A stretch of DNA of 64,000 bases from Streptococcus oriscaviae (GTDB lineage Bacteria > Bacillota > Bacilli > Lactobacillales > Streptococcaceae): contig NZ_CP073084.1 in the NCBI RefSeq assembly GCF_018137985.1, positions 744,001 to 808,000 on the forward strand. Reading direction: 5' to 3'. This document shows, one piece after another, positions 1-8,437 of this stretch. Every line of letters begins with the position of its first letter. Positions within the stretch are counted from its first letter, which is position 1. Below the pieces are notes generated by a model that saw nothing but the letters and a program-made list of their open reading frames with translations, ran no database searches and was not told where the DNA came from. A program made the position numbers and the translations under genes.

Positions 1-456
1 CGCCTCTCCAAAGTTATCCAACAGTCGGATATGGTGCTGAGGCTTCATCAATTCTTCTTGGTCATGCTGACCATGGATGTCTACCAGATATTGTCCAATT
101 TCTTTGAGAACCGATAAATTCACCAGCTGCCCATTGACTCGACTAAGTGAGCGGCCGTTTTGTAAGATTTCACGGCGGATAATTAGCTCGTCCCCGGCCT
201 CTATTCCCTGTTCCTCCAAAACACGAAGCAAGCCGCTCCTATTCTCCACGGAAAAAAGTCCCTCAATCTCTGCTTTGGGGCTTCCGTGCCGGATGATGTC
301 CGTCGTTGCCCGAGCCCCTAACATGAGGTTCATAGCATCGATAATAATGGACTTACCAGCTCCTGTTTCACCGGTCAAAACCGTCATTCCTTTATCGAAA
401 CTTAGCGATACTTCCTCAATAATCGCAACATTCTTTATGGAGATATCCAGTAACAT
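1..456 (-). CDS. recN: DNA repair protein RecN, N-terminal part (3' end outside window)
   Basis: SMC-like ATPase of recombinational double-strand break repair; cytoplasmic, nucleoid-associated. Only the first 152 codons are in the window. The protein starts MLLDISIKNVAIIEEVSL and has the Walker A motif GETGAGKS near residue 30, in the ABC-type head domain typical of RecN; the coiled-coil arms and C-terminal head lie beyond position 1. The ATG at 456 sits 3 bp after the argR stop, so it is the last visible gene of the xseA-xseB-ispA-tlyA-argR-recN operon, an order common in streptococci. Family assignment is firm; nothing can be said about completeness. Confidence 0.95.
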   Translation of the reverse strand, partial: MLLDISIKNVAIIEEVSLSFDKGMTVLTGETGAGKSIIIDAMNLMLGARATTDIIRHGSPKAEIEGLFSVENRSGLLRVLEEQGIEAGDELIIRREILQNGRSLSRVNGQLVNLSVLKEIGQYLVDIHGQHDQEELMKPQHHIRLLDNFGEA

Positions 457-459
457 TTT

Positions 460-885
460 TTACCAAACCCTTATCGTTTCTTCCAACCGAGGCAGGTTAG
501 CCTCATCTTTTACAATAATCAGTATGCTGTCATCATCAACAATGATGCTAAAAATCAATTCTTCAAACTGCTCCAAAATCTGCCGTTTAACCACTGCCGT
601 ACTGCCCGGAACGAGATTGATATTCATCATCTTGTCCATGGAAGCCAGACTTAGAACATTGCGGCTCTGCACCTTGCTCAAGCCTGATTTAGGCAACCCA
701 TATATATACCCTTTTTCAGGAGAAGGTACCTTGATGATCCCTAGTTCCTTAATATCTCGTGAAACGGTCGCTTGGGTCGCATGAACGCCCATCTCCTTAA
801 GGCGTTCAACAATTTCTTCCTGAGTATCGATCGGGTATCGGACTACCAAATCCTTAATGACCTGTAATCGTTCTTTCTTATTCAT
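460..885 (-). CDS. argR: ArgR-family arginine repressor
   Basis: About 141 residues, the usual ArgR length. The N-terminal winged helix (MNKKERLQVIKDLV, then the recognition segment ATQATVSRDIKELG near residues 40-53) binds ARG boxes. The C-terminal half, with GSTAVVKRQI and the IIVDDDSILIIV segment, is the oligomerisation and arginine-binding domain. I chose the ATG at 885, overlapping the tlyA stop by 8 bp, because the family begins there; an ATG six codons upstream (903) is also open. Streptococci carry several ArgR paralogues (ArgR, AhrC, ArgR2). This one is fixed between tlyA and recN, which corresponds to the AhrC-like position in related genomes. Targets cannot be inferred from the window. 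Confidence 0.92.
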   Translation of the reverse strand: MNKKERLQVIKDLVVRYPIDTQEEIVERLKEMGVHATQATVSRDIKELGIIKVPSPEKGYIYGLPKSGLSKVQSRNVLSLASMDKMMNINLVPGSTAVVKRQILEQFEELIFSIIVDDDSILIIVKDEANLPRLEETIRVW

Positions 886-1699
886 CTTTTTTAAATTCCT
901 CATGTGCTTGCTCTACCAGAGACTCTATTTGGTCTGCCACTTGATTGACCGGCAGAGCGCTTTTTTCCAGAAAAGCTAAAAATTCAATATTTCCTTGACC
1001 ACCCTGAATCGGTGAAAAGTCCAGCGCCTTGACAGAAAAACCAACCGTCTGGGCCATCGCTGCCACCTCCTTTAAAACCTTGAGGTGAACTGCCTTGTCC
1101 TTGACAATCCCATTCTTACCAACTAATTCTCTACCTGCTTCAAATTGTGGCTTAATCAAGGCTACGACCTGACCGCTGTCCGCTAGAAGTCCATGTAGGG
1201 CTGGCAATATCAAACTAAGAGAGATAAAACTAACATCTATGGACGCAAACGTCACCTGCCCTTGAGAAAAATCAGCTTCTTGAGCGTAACGAAAATTGTA
1301 CTGCTCCATGCTGACAACTCGTGGATCCTGACGAAGTTTCCAAACCAGTTGGTTGGTACCAACATCCACTGCATAAACTAGGTGCGCCCCTGCTTGTAGC
1401 ATCACATCTGTGAAACCACCCGTAGAAGCTCCAATATCCAGACACACTTGCCCGTCAACTGACAGTTCAAACACCTGCAAAGCCTTTTCCAGCTTGAGTC
1501 CGCCACGGCTGACGTATTTTAATTTTTCACCCTTGAGTTTGAGTTCTGTTGCCTCATCAATCTTCTCGCCCGGCTTGTCAAAGCGCTCTCCGTTTAAGAC
1601 GGAAACCACTAGACCTGCCATTACCCCTCGCTTGGCCTGTTCTCTGGTTTCAAACAAGCCCTGCTTAAAGGCTAGTACATCTACTCTTTCTTTAGCCAT
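878..1699 (-). CDS. tlyA: TlyA-family 16S/23S rRNA 2'-O-methyltransferase
   Basis: 273 residues. An N-terminal S4 RNA-binding domain ([20 protein letters not shown], with YVSRGGLKLEKAL near residue 63) is followed by an FtsJ-like Rossmann methyltransferase domain whose SAM motif is CLDIGASTGGFTDVML near residues 86-101. Later blocks VYAVDVG and LIKPQFE fit the family's acidic and lysine active-site positions. Homologues methylate riboses in 16S and 23S rRNA; older annotation as hemolysin A is historical. It overlaps ispA upstream by 8 bp and argR downstream, showing tight translational coupling in the operon. Confidence 0.93.
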   Translation of the reverse strand: MAKERVDVLAFKQGLFETREQAKRGVMAGLVVSVLNGERFDKPGEKIDEATELKLKGEKLKYVSRGGLKLEKALQVFELSVDGQVCLDIGASTGGFTDVMLQAGAHLVYAVDVGTNQLVWKLRQDPRVVSMEQYNFRYAQEADFSQGQVTFASIDVSFISLSLILPALHGLLADSGQVVALIKPQFEAGRELVGKNGIVKDKAVHLKVLKEVAAMAQTVGFSVKALDFSPIQGGQGNIEFLAFLEKSALPVNQVADQIESLVEQAHEEFKKDE

Positions 1700-2564
1700 C
1701 TAGTCGTAAACTTTCTATGATTTTTTTGATCTTTTCCGGAGAAAAAGCAGTCAGTTCTGCTACTTTTTCCAGTTCTTCCAAGGCCTGACTGAGCGTTTCC
1801 TCAAGGAAAATTCGAGAAGCTTCTAAGCCCATGAGCGCTGGATAGGTAGACTTGTCCGCTCGCAAATCCTTCTGCGGTGTCTTGCCTAATTCTTCAAAAC
1901 TAGCCGTCACATCCAAGATGTCATCCCGCACCTGAAAGGCTAAACCGACCAAACGCCCTGCTTCCCGAAGGTGGGCGATAACAGCTTCTGACTGGTCTGT
2001 AACCAAGCCTGCCGCCACAAAGGGAAAGGTTAAGAGTTTCCCTGTTTTATTGGCATGGATGACCCGTAATTGCTCCACATCCAGTTTCTGTTTCTCTCCT
2101 GCCATATCCAAAATCTGACCAGCAACCATACCAAAGGTACCCGAAGCCTGAGACAGTTCACGAACTAGTTCTACTATCGTTTGGGCTGGCAAATCCGCCT
2201 GGGCCAAAAAACCGAAGGGATCTAAAAACAAACCATCTCCAGCCAGAATTGCCGTTGCTTCATCAAAGACCTTGTGGTTGGTCAAACGACCGCGCCGGTA
2301 GTCATCATCATCCATAGCTGGCAGATCATCATGGATGAGGCTCCCCGTATGAATCAACTCCAGACAAGCCGCTACTTGATAATCCGCCTCCGTCGCTTGT
2401 CGGCCTAAGTCCTCAATCAGCTGAAGAAATATCATTGGACGAATGCGTTTGCCCCCTGCCTGCAAAGAGTAGAGAACTGCTTCATTTAATCTATTCGCAA
2501 CAGCCTGTTGGTAAAAACCAGCTAGCGTCGCTTCCAGTTGCGCCATTCGCTCTGTTGCTATCAT
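1692..2564 (-). CDS. ispA: Polyprenyl synthetase (farnesyl diphosphate synthase)
   Basis: 290-residue all-helical prenyltransferase that condenses IPP with allylic diphosphates, supplying precursors for undecaprenyl carrier lipid. The first aspartate-rich motif is [10 protein letters not shown] near residue 80 and the second is DDILD near residue 216, both binding Mg-diphosphate. The GGKRIRP motif is near residue 37. Length and motif spacing match bacterial IspA/FPPS rather than long-chain heptaprenyl synthases. The ATG overlaps the xseB stop by 4 bp, as in many Firmicutes operons. Confidence 0.93.
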   Translation of the reverse strand: MIATERMAQLEATLAGFYQQAVANRLNEAVLYSLQAGGKRIRPMIFLQLIEDLGRQATEADYQVAACLELIHTGSLIHDDLPAMDDDDYRRGRLTNHKVFDEATAILAGDGLFLDPFGFLAQADLPAQTIVELVRELSQASGTFGMVAGQILDMAGEKQKLDVEQLRVIHANKTGKLLTFPFVAAGLVTDQSEAVIAHLREAGRLVGLAFQVRDDILDVTASFEELGKTPQKDLRADKSTYPALMGLEASRIFLEETLSQALEELEKVAELTAFSPEKIKKIIESLRLDG

Positions 2565-2773
2565 AGTTCTGTCTCACTGCCATCAGCCTGCATGACCTTG
2601 ACCAGAGTCTTTTCTGCGTCATTCAAGGTCTTTTGCAGCTCTTTGGATAGCATCATCCCTTTCTGGAACTCCGTCAGCGCTTCTTCTAAGGCTACATCAC
2701 CCTGCTCCAGTTTCATTACGATGCCTTCCAACTCAGCTAGGTTTTCTTCAAATGTTTTCGTTTTTTTGGACAT
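2561..2773 (-). CDS. xseB: Exodeoxyribonuclease VII small subunit
   Basis: 70-residue helical protein, the normal XseB size, with the family signature [19 protein letters not shown] followed by [12 protein letters not shown]. It forms the multi-copy small subunit that clamps XseA in exonuclease VII, which degrades single-stranded DNA in both directions. A GGAGG ribosome site lies 6 nt before the ATG, inside the 3' end of xseA; the two genes overlap by 26 bp. Confidence 0.95.
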   Translation of the reverse strand: MSKKTKTFEENLAELEGIVMKLEQGDVALEEALTEFQKGMMLSKELQKTLNDAEKTLVKVMQADGSETEL

Positions 2774-4091
2774 TCTTTACCTCCACATCTACCTGACCAT
2801 CTCGCATACGAACGGTCATTCCTTTGTTTGTTTCAATCTTTTCTACGCTGTCAATCACACGTCCATTCTGCTCTACAATCGCATAGCCCCGTGCCACAAT
2901 TCTACTGGTATCCAGCATAACCAAGGCCTCAATTAACTTATCTGCCTTGGCCATTTTGTTGTCGTAGATATTGGCCATGTTGCTTTTGAGCAGGCGCTCC
3001 TGCTGGCTGAGCAGTTCTCGGTCCCGCTCCACGCGTTTACCCAGATTAGCAGCCTGCAGGCCATGGTCTAGCAGGGCAAATCGTTGTTTCTTCTCGCTAT
3101 AAATTTCCTTGAGACGGGTCTTGAGTTGGCTGGTCAAACGATCCAGCTTTTCCAAATAGCCATCATATAAGCGTTCTGGTTGTCGGAACAATACGGATTG
3201 GCCTACCTTGTCAACCTGACCTCGCAGGTACTGGAGGCGGTTGCGAATGGCTTGGTAGGCCCGATTTTCCTGTTGACGCAAATGCCCCACAATATCAGCC
3301 TTGGTAATGGGGGTTGCCATTTCAGCCGCTGCTGTCGGGGTTGCAGCCCTTCTATCGGCCACAAAGTCTGCTAAGGTTGTATCTGTTTCATGCCCCACAC
3401 TTGAAATAACGGGAATCTTGGATTCAAAGATGGCCCTAACCACCACTTCTTCATTGAAGGCCCATAAATCCTCAATGGAACCTCCACCACGACCGACAAT
3501 AAGGACGTCTAAATCCTCTCGATCATTTGCCCTTCGGATATTAGCTGCCACATCTTCGGCAGCTCCTTCTCCCTGAACCTTGGTTGGGTAGAGAAGAATT
3601 TCCACACCCGGAAAACGCCGGCTGACGGTTGTGATAATATCCTGAATAACAGCTCCACTCGGGCTGGTCACCACTCCAATTTTCTTGACAAAGCGAGGCA
3701 GGTCTTGCTTCCATTCAGGGTTAAAAAGTCCTTCCTTGGAAAGAGCCTGTTTGAGCTGTTCAAACTTGATTACCAAGGCCCCAATCCCATCCGGCTCTGC
3801 CTTTTCAATCACAATGGAATAAGAGCCGCTCGGTTCGTAGAGTTGGATTCGTCCAACCGCATTGATTTTCATCCCTTCTTCCAGTTCAAAACCTAGCTTC
3901 TTATATACTCCTGCCCACATGGTAGCTTGGATAACAGACTTGTCATCCTTAAGAGAAAAATATTGGTGGGTTGGCCTTTTCCGAAAATTGGATATCTGCC
4001 CTGTCAGATAGACTCGCTCCAAATAGGGATCGCGGTCAAATTTTAATTTTAAGTACTTGGTGAGACTGGAAACGGATAAATATTCAACCAT
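2748..4091 (-). CDS. xseA: Exodeoxyribonuclease VII large subunit
   Basis: About 447 residues. An N-terminal OB fold ([11 protein letters not shown], then [18 protein letters not shown]) is followed by the catalytic domain with [17 protein letters not shown] and [20 protein letters not shown], hallmark XseA blocks, and a coiled-coil C-terminal region. The start at 4091 is preferred over an in-frame start at 4139 because AGAAGGAG precedes it at good spacing and the family begins [10 protein letters not shown]. First gene of the six-gene operon; its promoter lies just upstream inside the T-run of the preceding terminator. Confidence 0.95.
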   Translation of the reverse strand: MVEYLSVSSLTKYLKLKFDRDPYLERVYLTGQISNFRKRPTHQYFSLKDDKSVIQATMWAGVYKKLGFELEEGMKINAVGRIQLYEPSGSYSIVIEKAEPDGIGALVIKFEQLKQALSKEGLFNPEWKQDLPRFVKKIGVVTSPSGAVIQDIITTVSRRFPGVEILLYPTKVQGEGAAEDVAANIRRANDREDLDVLIVGRGGGSIEDLWAFNEEVVVRAIFESKIPVISSVGHETDTTLADFVADRRAATPTAAAEMATPITKADIVGHLRQQENRAYQAIRNRLQYLRGQVDKVGQSVLFRQPERLYDGYLEKLDRLTSQLKTRLKEIYSEKKQRFALLDHGLQAANLGKRVERDRELLSQQERLLKSNMANIYDNKMAKADKLIEALVMLDTSRIVARGYAIVEQNGRVIDSVEKIETNKGMTVRMRDGQVDVEVKNVQKNENI

Positions 4092-4119
4092 GTCTGCTCC
4101 TTCTGTCTGTATCTTTACC

Positions 4120-4125
4120 ATTATA
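4120..4125 (-). promoter_or_regulatory. Extended -10 promoter for the xseA operon
   Basis: On the minus strand the sequence TGGTATAAT gives a TG-N-TATAAT extended -10, about 29 nt upstream of the xseA ATG at 4091. No good -35 hexamer is present, as is common with extended -10 elements. The hexamer lies right after the T-run of the terminator at 4141-4168, so it restarts transcription after the upstream gene. Confidence 0.6.
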
Positions 4126-4140
4126 CCAAAAAAAGACAAA

Positions 4141-4168
4141 AAGCTCTACAAAGCGCTTTGTAGAAGCT
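4141..4168 (-). terminator. Rho-independent terminator, proximal
   Basis: A perfect 18-nt palindrome CTACAAAGCGCTTTGTAG (4146-4163) extends into AGCT arms. On the minus strand it is followed by TTTTTGTCTTTTTTT. It separates the ICMT-like gene from the xseA operon. Confidence 0.75.
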
Positions 4169-4184
4169 CTTCACCGACCTCTGA

Positions 4185-4225
4185 AAAAAACGAGCCAATA
4201 AGTAAAAACACAGAAAGTATTGGCT
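4185..4225 (-). terminator. Rho-independent terminator, distal
   Basis: Arms AGCCAATA (4193-4200) and TATTGGCT (4218-4225) form an 8-bp stem with a long loop, followed on the minus strand by CGTTTTTTTC. Together with the hairpin at 4141-4168 it makes a double terminator behind the ICMT-like gene. Confidence 0.6.
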
Positions 4226-4325
4226 TGACCTATCTCAAGAATCCAACATTTTCCGTGTTTCCATTGTTTATTTTTTCTAAACCACTTGCTTTTGATAACT
4301 CCAAGAAGCTCTGTCTTCTTACCGG

Positions 4326-4853
4326 CTATTTGCCAATTATCCCATTGGGGATGATCACCTCTTTAAGCAACTTATTCTCTTCAGCGATGCGTTTGTAGAG
4401 AATAAAAGCATAGATCGGCGCCAACAAACAAAAACTGTATGTCGCATGGCATAAGAGAGCCAGCCCAACCAATTCCGGCAAGATATTTAAAAAATAGTTG
4501 GGATGTTTGATAAATCGGAAAAGCCAATGGTCAATAAACTTATGATCCTTTACCAACATCAGTTTGACTGTCCAAATATCTCCCAAAATACGCGTCACCC
4601 AATAGAGCATACTCATGGAAAAAACGAGAAGTAGCAAGCCGATGCTGCTAATCCAATCGAATTGCTGCTGTTTCCACAGGCTTTCTACAAGGCAGGAAAG
4701 GTAGAACAAAATATGAATAACTGTCAATAGCTTTGTATTCTGAATTCCATATTCCTTGCCTCCATCTTTTAGAATCTGCTTTTCATTTCTGAGCGAAATC
4801 TTGAGGAATACTAACCTCAATAAAAAAACTCCTACAACTATTAAAGCAACCAT
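4326..4853 (-). CDS. ICMT-like membrane methyltransferase (YpbQ/BpsB type)
   Basis: 175 residues with four to five predicted membrane segments. The C-terminal half has the isoprenylcysteine carboxyl methyltransferase (PF04140) pattern FIKHPNYFLNILPELVG near residues 108-124, then YKRIAEENKLLKE near 153-165: the His-Pro-Asn-Tyr and paired Glu positions of the SAM-binding family. The closest familiar relative is Bacillus YpbQ (BpsB), which O-methylates alkylpyrones next to a type III polyketide synthase. No such synthase is present here, so the substrate is unknown. Monocistronic, with a double terminator behind it. Confidence 0.75.
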   Translation of the reverse strand: MVALIVVGVFLLRLVFLKISLRNEKQILKDGGKEYGIQNTKLLTVIHILFYLSCLVESLWKQQQFDWISSIGLLLLVFSMSMLYWVTRILGDIWTVKLMLVKDHKFIDHWLFRFIKHPNYFLNILPELVGLALLCHATYSFCLLAPIYAFILYKRIAEENKLLKEVIIPNGIIGK

Positions 4854-4962
4854 CTTATCCTCCTAAAATCTATCCTTTTGACTTAATTGTATCAAACACA
4901 ACTAACTCTCCCCTGTATCCTTTCTCCTTTTTACCTGTTTTTTAGCCCTAATAAGACAAAAA

Positions 4963-5070
4963 GATACCAACCATTTCTGGCTGGTATCTTCAGGAGATTA
5001 TGAAAAATATTTAGGATTGAATACAGTATAACTTGAAAATCAGTAAACTTCATCAGTCCTAGGGCTGATT
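4963..5070. repeat. 108-bp hairpin repeat, copy 1
   Basis: Same length as the copy at 5849-5956 and about 89 percent identical by hand alignment (12 mismatches, no gaps). It contains hairpin GATACC...GGTATC (4963-4988), a highly conserved middle with AGGATTGAATACAGTATAAC, and a second hairpin around TCCTAGGG (5053-5069). Stem bases covary between copies (GATACC/GGTATC here, AATACC/GGTATT there), so the structure seems maintained. On the minus strand the first hairpin is followed by TTTTTGTC and looks like a terminator. Confidence 0.75.
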
Positions 5071-5360
5071 CTGCCTATTCTTCCAGATAAGACAGCCATT
5101 CATAAGGGGACACTGGTCTTGAGATACAGCAAGAACATTACTACAACGAGCATATCGTAGAACTTATGTTATTGGAAAACACATACAGGAAAAGGCACGA
5201 CCTTGCATACATCCAAACAGAAATCAGGGGCTATCCTTTAAAAAAGTATAACAAGCAAAAAAAAGCAAAAAACTACACATAAACAGACGCCAGTTAGATT
5301 TATAAAACGAAGTGAAAATGGTATAATAACAAAACAGTATCTGGTTTTGGAGGTGATTAA
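5071..5360. other. Intergenic region with no clear gene; promoter of the NTF2-like gene at its end
   Basis: AT-rich. A plus-strand frame at about 5098-5280 stays open for roughly 50 codons without a convincing start or ribosome site, and I could not match it to a family; it may be a gene remnant. Near the end TGGTATAAT (TATAAT at 5322-5327) forms an extended -10 promoter about 34 nt before the ATG at 5361. No other feature seen. Confidence 0.45.
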
Positions 5361-5786
5361 ATGTTTATGAATGAAAGAGAGAAAATAATTCAATTATGGT
5401 TTGATATGTGGCTTACACAACAAGACTTAGGTATAGATGATATTTTTTTAGAGGATGTCATTTATATTGAGAGTTGGGGTCCTAAATATGAAAATCGTCA
5501 GACAGTGAAGCTCTGGTTTAACGAGTGGAATACAAGAGGAAAAGTTCTTGCATGGGATATAAAGCAGTTTTTGCATAAAGATGATCAAACGATTGTAGAA
5601 TGGTACTTCCAAAATAAAATGAATGAGGGGAAAGTTGAAGAGTTTGATGGCATCTCTTTAATTGTTTGGACGGCCGATAATAAAATAAAAACCTTAAAAG
5701 AGTTTGGCTGTAATTGCAATAACTACAATCCTTATAAAGAGGGTGAAACTCCATTGTTCAGGGATGAAAAAGTAAATTGGTTTTGA
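5361..5786 (+). CDS. NTF2-like / SnoaL-like family protein
   Basis: 141 residues, small alpha+beta fold suggested by the order helix (MNEREKIIQLWFDMWLTQ), DDIFLEDVIYIESWGP, then long beta strands ending in WTADNKIKTLKEFG. This matches the nuclear transport factor 2/SnoaL-like cone fold often annotated in Firmicutes; such proteins bind or isomerise small ligands, but no ligand can be named. The start is supported by GGAGGTG six nt upstream. Codon use is clearly AT-richer than its neighbours and the gene lies between two copies of a 108-bp repeat, both suggesting acquisition. Function unassigned. Confidence 0.75.
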   Translation: MFMNEREKIIQLWFDMWLTQQDLGIDDIFLEDVIYIESWGPKYENRQTVKLWFNEWNTRGKVLAWDIKQFLHKDDQTIVEWYFQNKMNEGKVEEFDGISLIVWTADNKIKTLKEFGCNCNNYNPYKEGETPLFRDEKVNWF

Positions 5787-5848
5787 GGAGATAGAATAAG
5801 TCTCTTTCAGTATGGCGCTTTACGAAAAAAACGCTGATAAAAACAAAA

Positions 5849-5956
5849 AATACCAGTCATTTTTGGCTGGTATTTTCAGGAGATTATGAAAAATATTTAG
5901 GATTGAATACAGTATAACCTGAAAAGCAGGTATCTGCATCGGTCCTAGGGCTGATT
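5849..5956. repeat. 108-bp hairpin repeat, copy 2
   Basis: Partner of the copy at 4963-5070. Hairpin AAATACCAG...CTGGTATTT lies at 5848-5873, followed on the minus strand by TTTTTTGTTTTT, so it can terminate the HAD gene ending at 5960. The middle 44 bases are identical to copy 1; a second stem surrounds TCCTAGGG. In this copy CCTG-AAAAG-CAGG adds a small hairpin absent from copy 1. Confidence 0.75.
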
Positions 5957-5959
5957 TTT

Positions 5960-6733
5960 CTATTTTCCTCTAAAAAGGGAAAAGACTTCCAAAATCTTGG
6001 CTGCAATGGCTGACTGGTAGTCACCGACCAGCTTGATTTGCTCGTCCGCAAATTCTGTCAGGACGGAAAGGTCACCCACCTGGACAGCATAAAGGGATTC
6101 CTTGAAGAGTTCAATATCGTTGCGGTCATTGCCAAAGACGACCACATCATTGCCCACATGCTCCACCAAGGTCTTGGCCTTGTGAGTTTCTGCTGGATTG
6201 AGGTAGATACATTTTTCTCCTTCATCATAGAAAACTTCCAGACTCTTTTCATGAGCAAATTGGGCCAGGGTTTCTTCAACCAAGTTCTCATGATTACCCA
6301 TGTAAATGACCATTTTGATAGGTTTTTTAATGGCATCAAGTGGTAAAAATTGAGCCTTTTCCAAGGGATCCACTCTGGAAATAAAGGGCATTTTTTCAAG
6401 AATTTGGCCAGAATAATCAAAACTCTCATCGACAATGAAGGGTAAATTATAGGTTTTGCACCAGTCCACCAAGATCTGGTAGGCCTTCTCATCAATCGCC
6501 CGCTCAAAAATCAGTTGACCATTTTCATAAACCAGACCGCCATTGAGGCCGACCACCATTTTCTGACTGAGTTCTGGCCCCAAGGTCGCCAAACAATCCC
6601 GATAGGAGCGGGTGGTCGCAAAGACCAGGTCATGTCCATACCTGGGGGCACTGAGCAAGACCTGCATGATTTCATCATCGATGGTCCTGCGGTCAAAGCA
6701 CAGAGTCCCATCCAAATCAAAAACAAACTTCAT
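5960..6733 (-). CDS. HAD-superfamily (Cof type, IIB) phosphatase
   Basis: 257 residues. Motif I is FDLDGTLCF at the N-terminus, motif II is the TTRSYRD region near residue 40 and the C-terminal Mg-binding motif is VVFGNDRNDIELF near residues 200-212, with a IIB cap between. Such enzymes dephosphorylate sugar phosphates, FMN or PLP; the substrate cannot be read here. The start at 6733 is chosen because AGGAGG lies seven nt upstream; an upstream in-frame start at 6775 would lack a ribosome site and run into folD. It follows folD by only 13 bp and is probably co-transcribed. A hairpin repeat directly after the stop supplies the terminator. Confidence 0.88.
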   Translation of the reverse strand: MKFVFDLDGTLCFDRRTIDDEIMQVLLSAPRYGHDLVFATTRSYRDCLATLGPELSQKMVVGLNGGLVYENGQLIFERAIDEKAYQILVDWCKTYNLPFIVDESFDYSGQILEKMPFISRVDPLEKAQFLPLDAIKKPIKMVIYMGNHENLVEETLAQFAHEKSLEVFYDEGEKCIYLNPAETHKAKTLVEHVGNDVVVFGNDRNDIELFKESLYAVQVGDLSVLTEFADEQIKLVGDYQSAIAAKILEVFSLFRGK

Positions 6734-6746
6734 AGGAATTCCTCCT

Positions 6747-7595
6747 CTACTGAGCGCTTCGAAGGGCCGCCTCATAGGTCTGTTCCATCAGCATGGTAAT
6801 GGTCATTGGTCCCACACCGCCTGGAACGGGCGTAATCAAGCTGGCCACAGGGGCAACTTCATCAAATTTCACATCACCAATCAACTTGCCATTCCCATCC
6901 CGGTTCATGCCGACATCAATGACAACCGCACCTTCTTTGACAAATTCCTTGGTGACAAAATGTCCTCGGCCGATAGCAACCACCAAGATATCCGCTTGGC
7001 GGGCCAGTTCAGCCAGATTTTTCGTCCGCGAATGGGCGATGGTCACTGTTGTATGGGCATCCATGAGCAGTTGTGCCATGGGTTTACCAACAATGTTGGA
7101 ACGCCCGATGACCACCGCATTTTTACCAGTCAAATCCACCTGGTACTCTTTGAACATTTCCATGATGCCTGCTGGCGTGGACGGCACCATGACCGCGTGA
7201 CCAGACCAGAGTTTACCCATGTTGGTTGGATGGAAGCCATCCACATCCTTTTCCGGTGAAATGGCAAAGAGAACCTTTTCTTCATCGATATGGGCTGGCA
7301 GTGGCAATTGTACCAAAATCCCGTGCCAGTCCGCATCTTGGTTATAGGTTTCAATCATAGCCAAGAGCTCTTCTTCCGTTGTGGTTTCCGCTAAACGGAC
7401 AACCTGACTCTTGAAGCCAGCGGCCAGAGCGGACCGCTCCTTATTTCGGACGTAGACCTGACTAGCCGGATCTTCTCCCACCAGAATCACTACCAAACCA
7501 GGAACGATTCCTTTTTCTTCCTTCAACTGAGCGGTCTTTTCAGCCAAGTTCGCCTGCATTTTTGCTGCTAGAGCTTTACCATCAATTATCGTCAT
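6747..7595 (-). CDS. folD: Bifunctional methylenetetrahydrofolate dehydrogenase/cyclohydrolase
   Basis: 282 residues, standard FolD length. It interconverts methylene-, methenyl- and 10-formyl-tetrahydrofolate for purine and fMet-tRNA synthesis. Blocks seen: [13 protein letters not shown] (catalytic Lys and Tyr of FolD) near residues 49-61, [11 protein letters not shown] near 99, [13 protein letters not shown] near 122, and the NADP-binding [14 protein letters not shown] near 163, ending with [21 protein letters not shown] at 7625-7630 is a likely -10 about 30 nt upstream. GGGAGG lies rather far (about 13 nt) before the ATG. Confidence 0.96.
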   Translation of the reverse strand: MTIIDGKALAAKMQANLAEKTAQLKEEKGIVPGLVVILVGEDPASQVYVRNKERSALAAGFKSQVVRLAETTTEEELLAMIETYNQDADWHGILVQLPLPAHIDEEKVLFAISPEKDVDGFHPTNMGKLWSGHAVMVPSTPAGIMEMFKEYQVDLTGKNAVVIGRSNIVGKPMAQLLMDAHTTVTIAHSRTKNLAELARQADILVVAIGRGHFVTKEFVKEGAVVIDVGMNRDGNGKLIGDVKFDEVAPVASLITPVPGGVGPMTITMLMEQTYEAALRSAQ

Positions 7596-7634
7596 CTTAT
7601 GTGTACTACCTCCCGTTCACTTCCATTATACTAA

Positions 7635-7670
7635 AAAACAGAAAAACTTCCCATCTTTCAGGAAAGTTTT
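7635..7670 (-). terminator. Terminator of the amino acid ABC operon
   Basis: On the minus strand AAAACTTTCC and GGGAAGTTTT pair around a short loop, followed by TTCTGTTTTTTAG. It lies between the ABC ATPase stop (7703) and folD, and the folD -10 lies just beyond it. Confidence 0.65.
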
Positions 7671-7702
7671 TTACATCGTTAGGTCGCACAAGGGCTTCAT
7701 GC

Positions 7703-8437
7703 TTATAGAACTTTGGACAAAAAATCTTTGGTTCGCTCTTCCTTTGTTTCCTCAAAAACCTCTTTAGGGCTGCCCGTTTCAACGATGAGGCCGTCATCCA
7801 TGAAAATGACACGATCCGCCACTTCTCGGGCAAATCCCATCTCATGGGTCACAATAACCATGGTCATCCCAGATTTGGCCAAGTCCTGCATAACACTCAG
7901 AACCTCTCCTACCATCTCAGGATCCAGTGCGGAAGTTGGTTCATCAAACAGGAGAACATCCGGATCCATTGCTAAACCACGCGCAATAGCAATCCGCTGC
8001 TGCTGACCTCCTGACAGACTTTGTGGAAAAGCTGTCGCCTTATCAGGCAAGCCCACCTTATCAAGCAATTCAAAGGCGATTTGTTCGGCCGCTTCTTTGG
8101 ACATCCCCTTGGTCTTAATGGGAGAAAGAGTGATATTTTCTAGAACAGTCATATTCGGAAAAAGGTTAAACTGTTGAAAGACCATCCCCATTTTTTCCCG
8201 CATTTGGAAAATATCGTTTGCCTTGTCAGTAATATCTACCCCCTCAAAAGTGATGGTTCCCTCCGTTGGCACTTCCAATAGATTCATAGTTCTGAGCAAA
8301 GTAGACTTACCCGATCCAGACGGTCCGATAATCACCACTACCTCTCCCTGGGCAATTTCAAGGTCAATTCCCTTTAACACCTCATTTTTCCCGAAGGATT
8401 TATGCAAATTTTTAATCGAAATAATACTACTAGACAT
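7703..8437 (-). CDS. Polar amino acid ABC transporter ATP-binding protein
   Basis: 244 residues, GlnQ/HisP class. Walker [10 protein letters not shown] near residue 38, Q-loop in [13 protein letters not shown], signature [16 protein letters not shown] near 141, Walker [16 protein letters not shown]-loop VTHEMGF. It powers import with the permease encoded just upstream (8 bp overlap). No substrate-binding protein is in this two-gene operon, so the pair must use a binding protein encoded elsewhere or fused to another permease. Substrate class (glutamine, cystine or similar) is inferred from family only. Confidence 0.93.
   Translation of the reverse strand: MSSSIISIKNLHKSFGKNEVLKGIDLEIAQGEVVVIIGPSGSGKSTLLRTMNLLEVPTEGTITFEGVDITDKANDIFQMREKMGMVFQQFNLFPNMTVLENITLSPIKTKGMSKEAAEQIAFELLDKVGLPDKATAFPQSLSGGQQQRIAIARGLAMDPDVLLFDEPTSALDPEMVGEVLSVMQDLAKSGMTMVIVTHEMGFAREVADRVIFMDDGLIVETGSPKEVFEETKEERTKDFLSKVL

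Noticed and set aside
77..784. 235-codon open frame on the plus strand
   Set aside because: It lies antisense to recN and argR, has no ribosome site, and its sequence is Ser/Ile rich as expected for a shadow frame.
4057..4398. 113-codon plus-strand frame across the xseA-ICMT gap
   Set aside because: It crosses two terminators and the xseA promoter, has no ribosome site and looks like random translation.
5071..5300. Transposase remnant
   Set aside because: I looked for DDE transposase endings on both strands next to the repeat and found nothing convincing; kept only as an unassigned open frame.
6038..7259. Several long plus-strand open frames opposite the HAD gene and folD
   Set aside because: Both genes on the minus strand are clear family members; these frames mirror their codon structure and lack starts.
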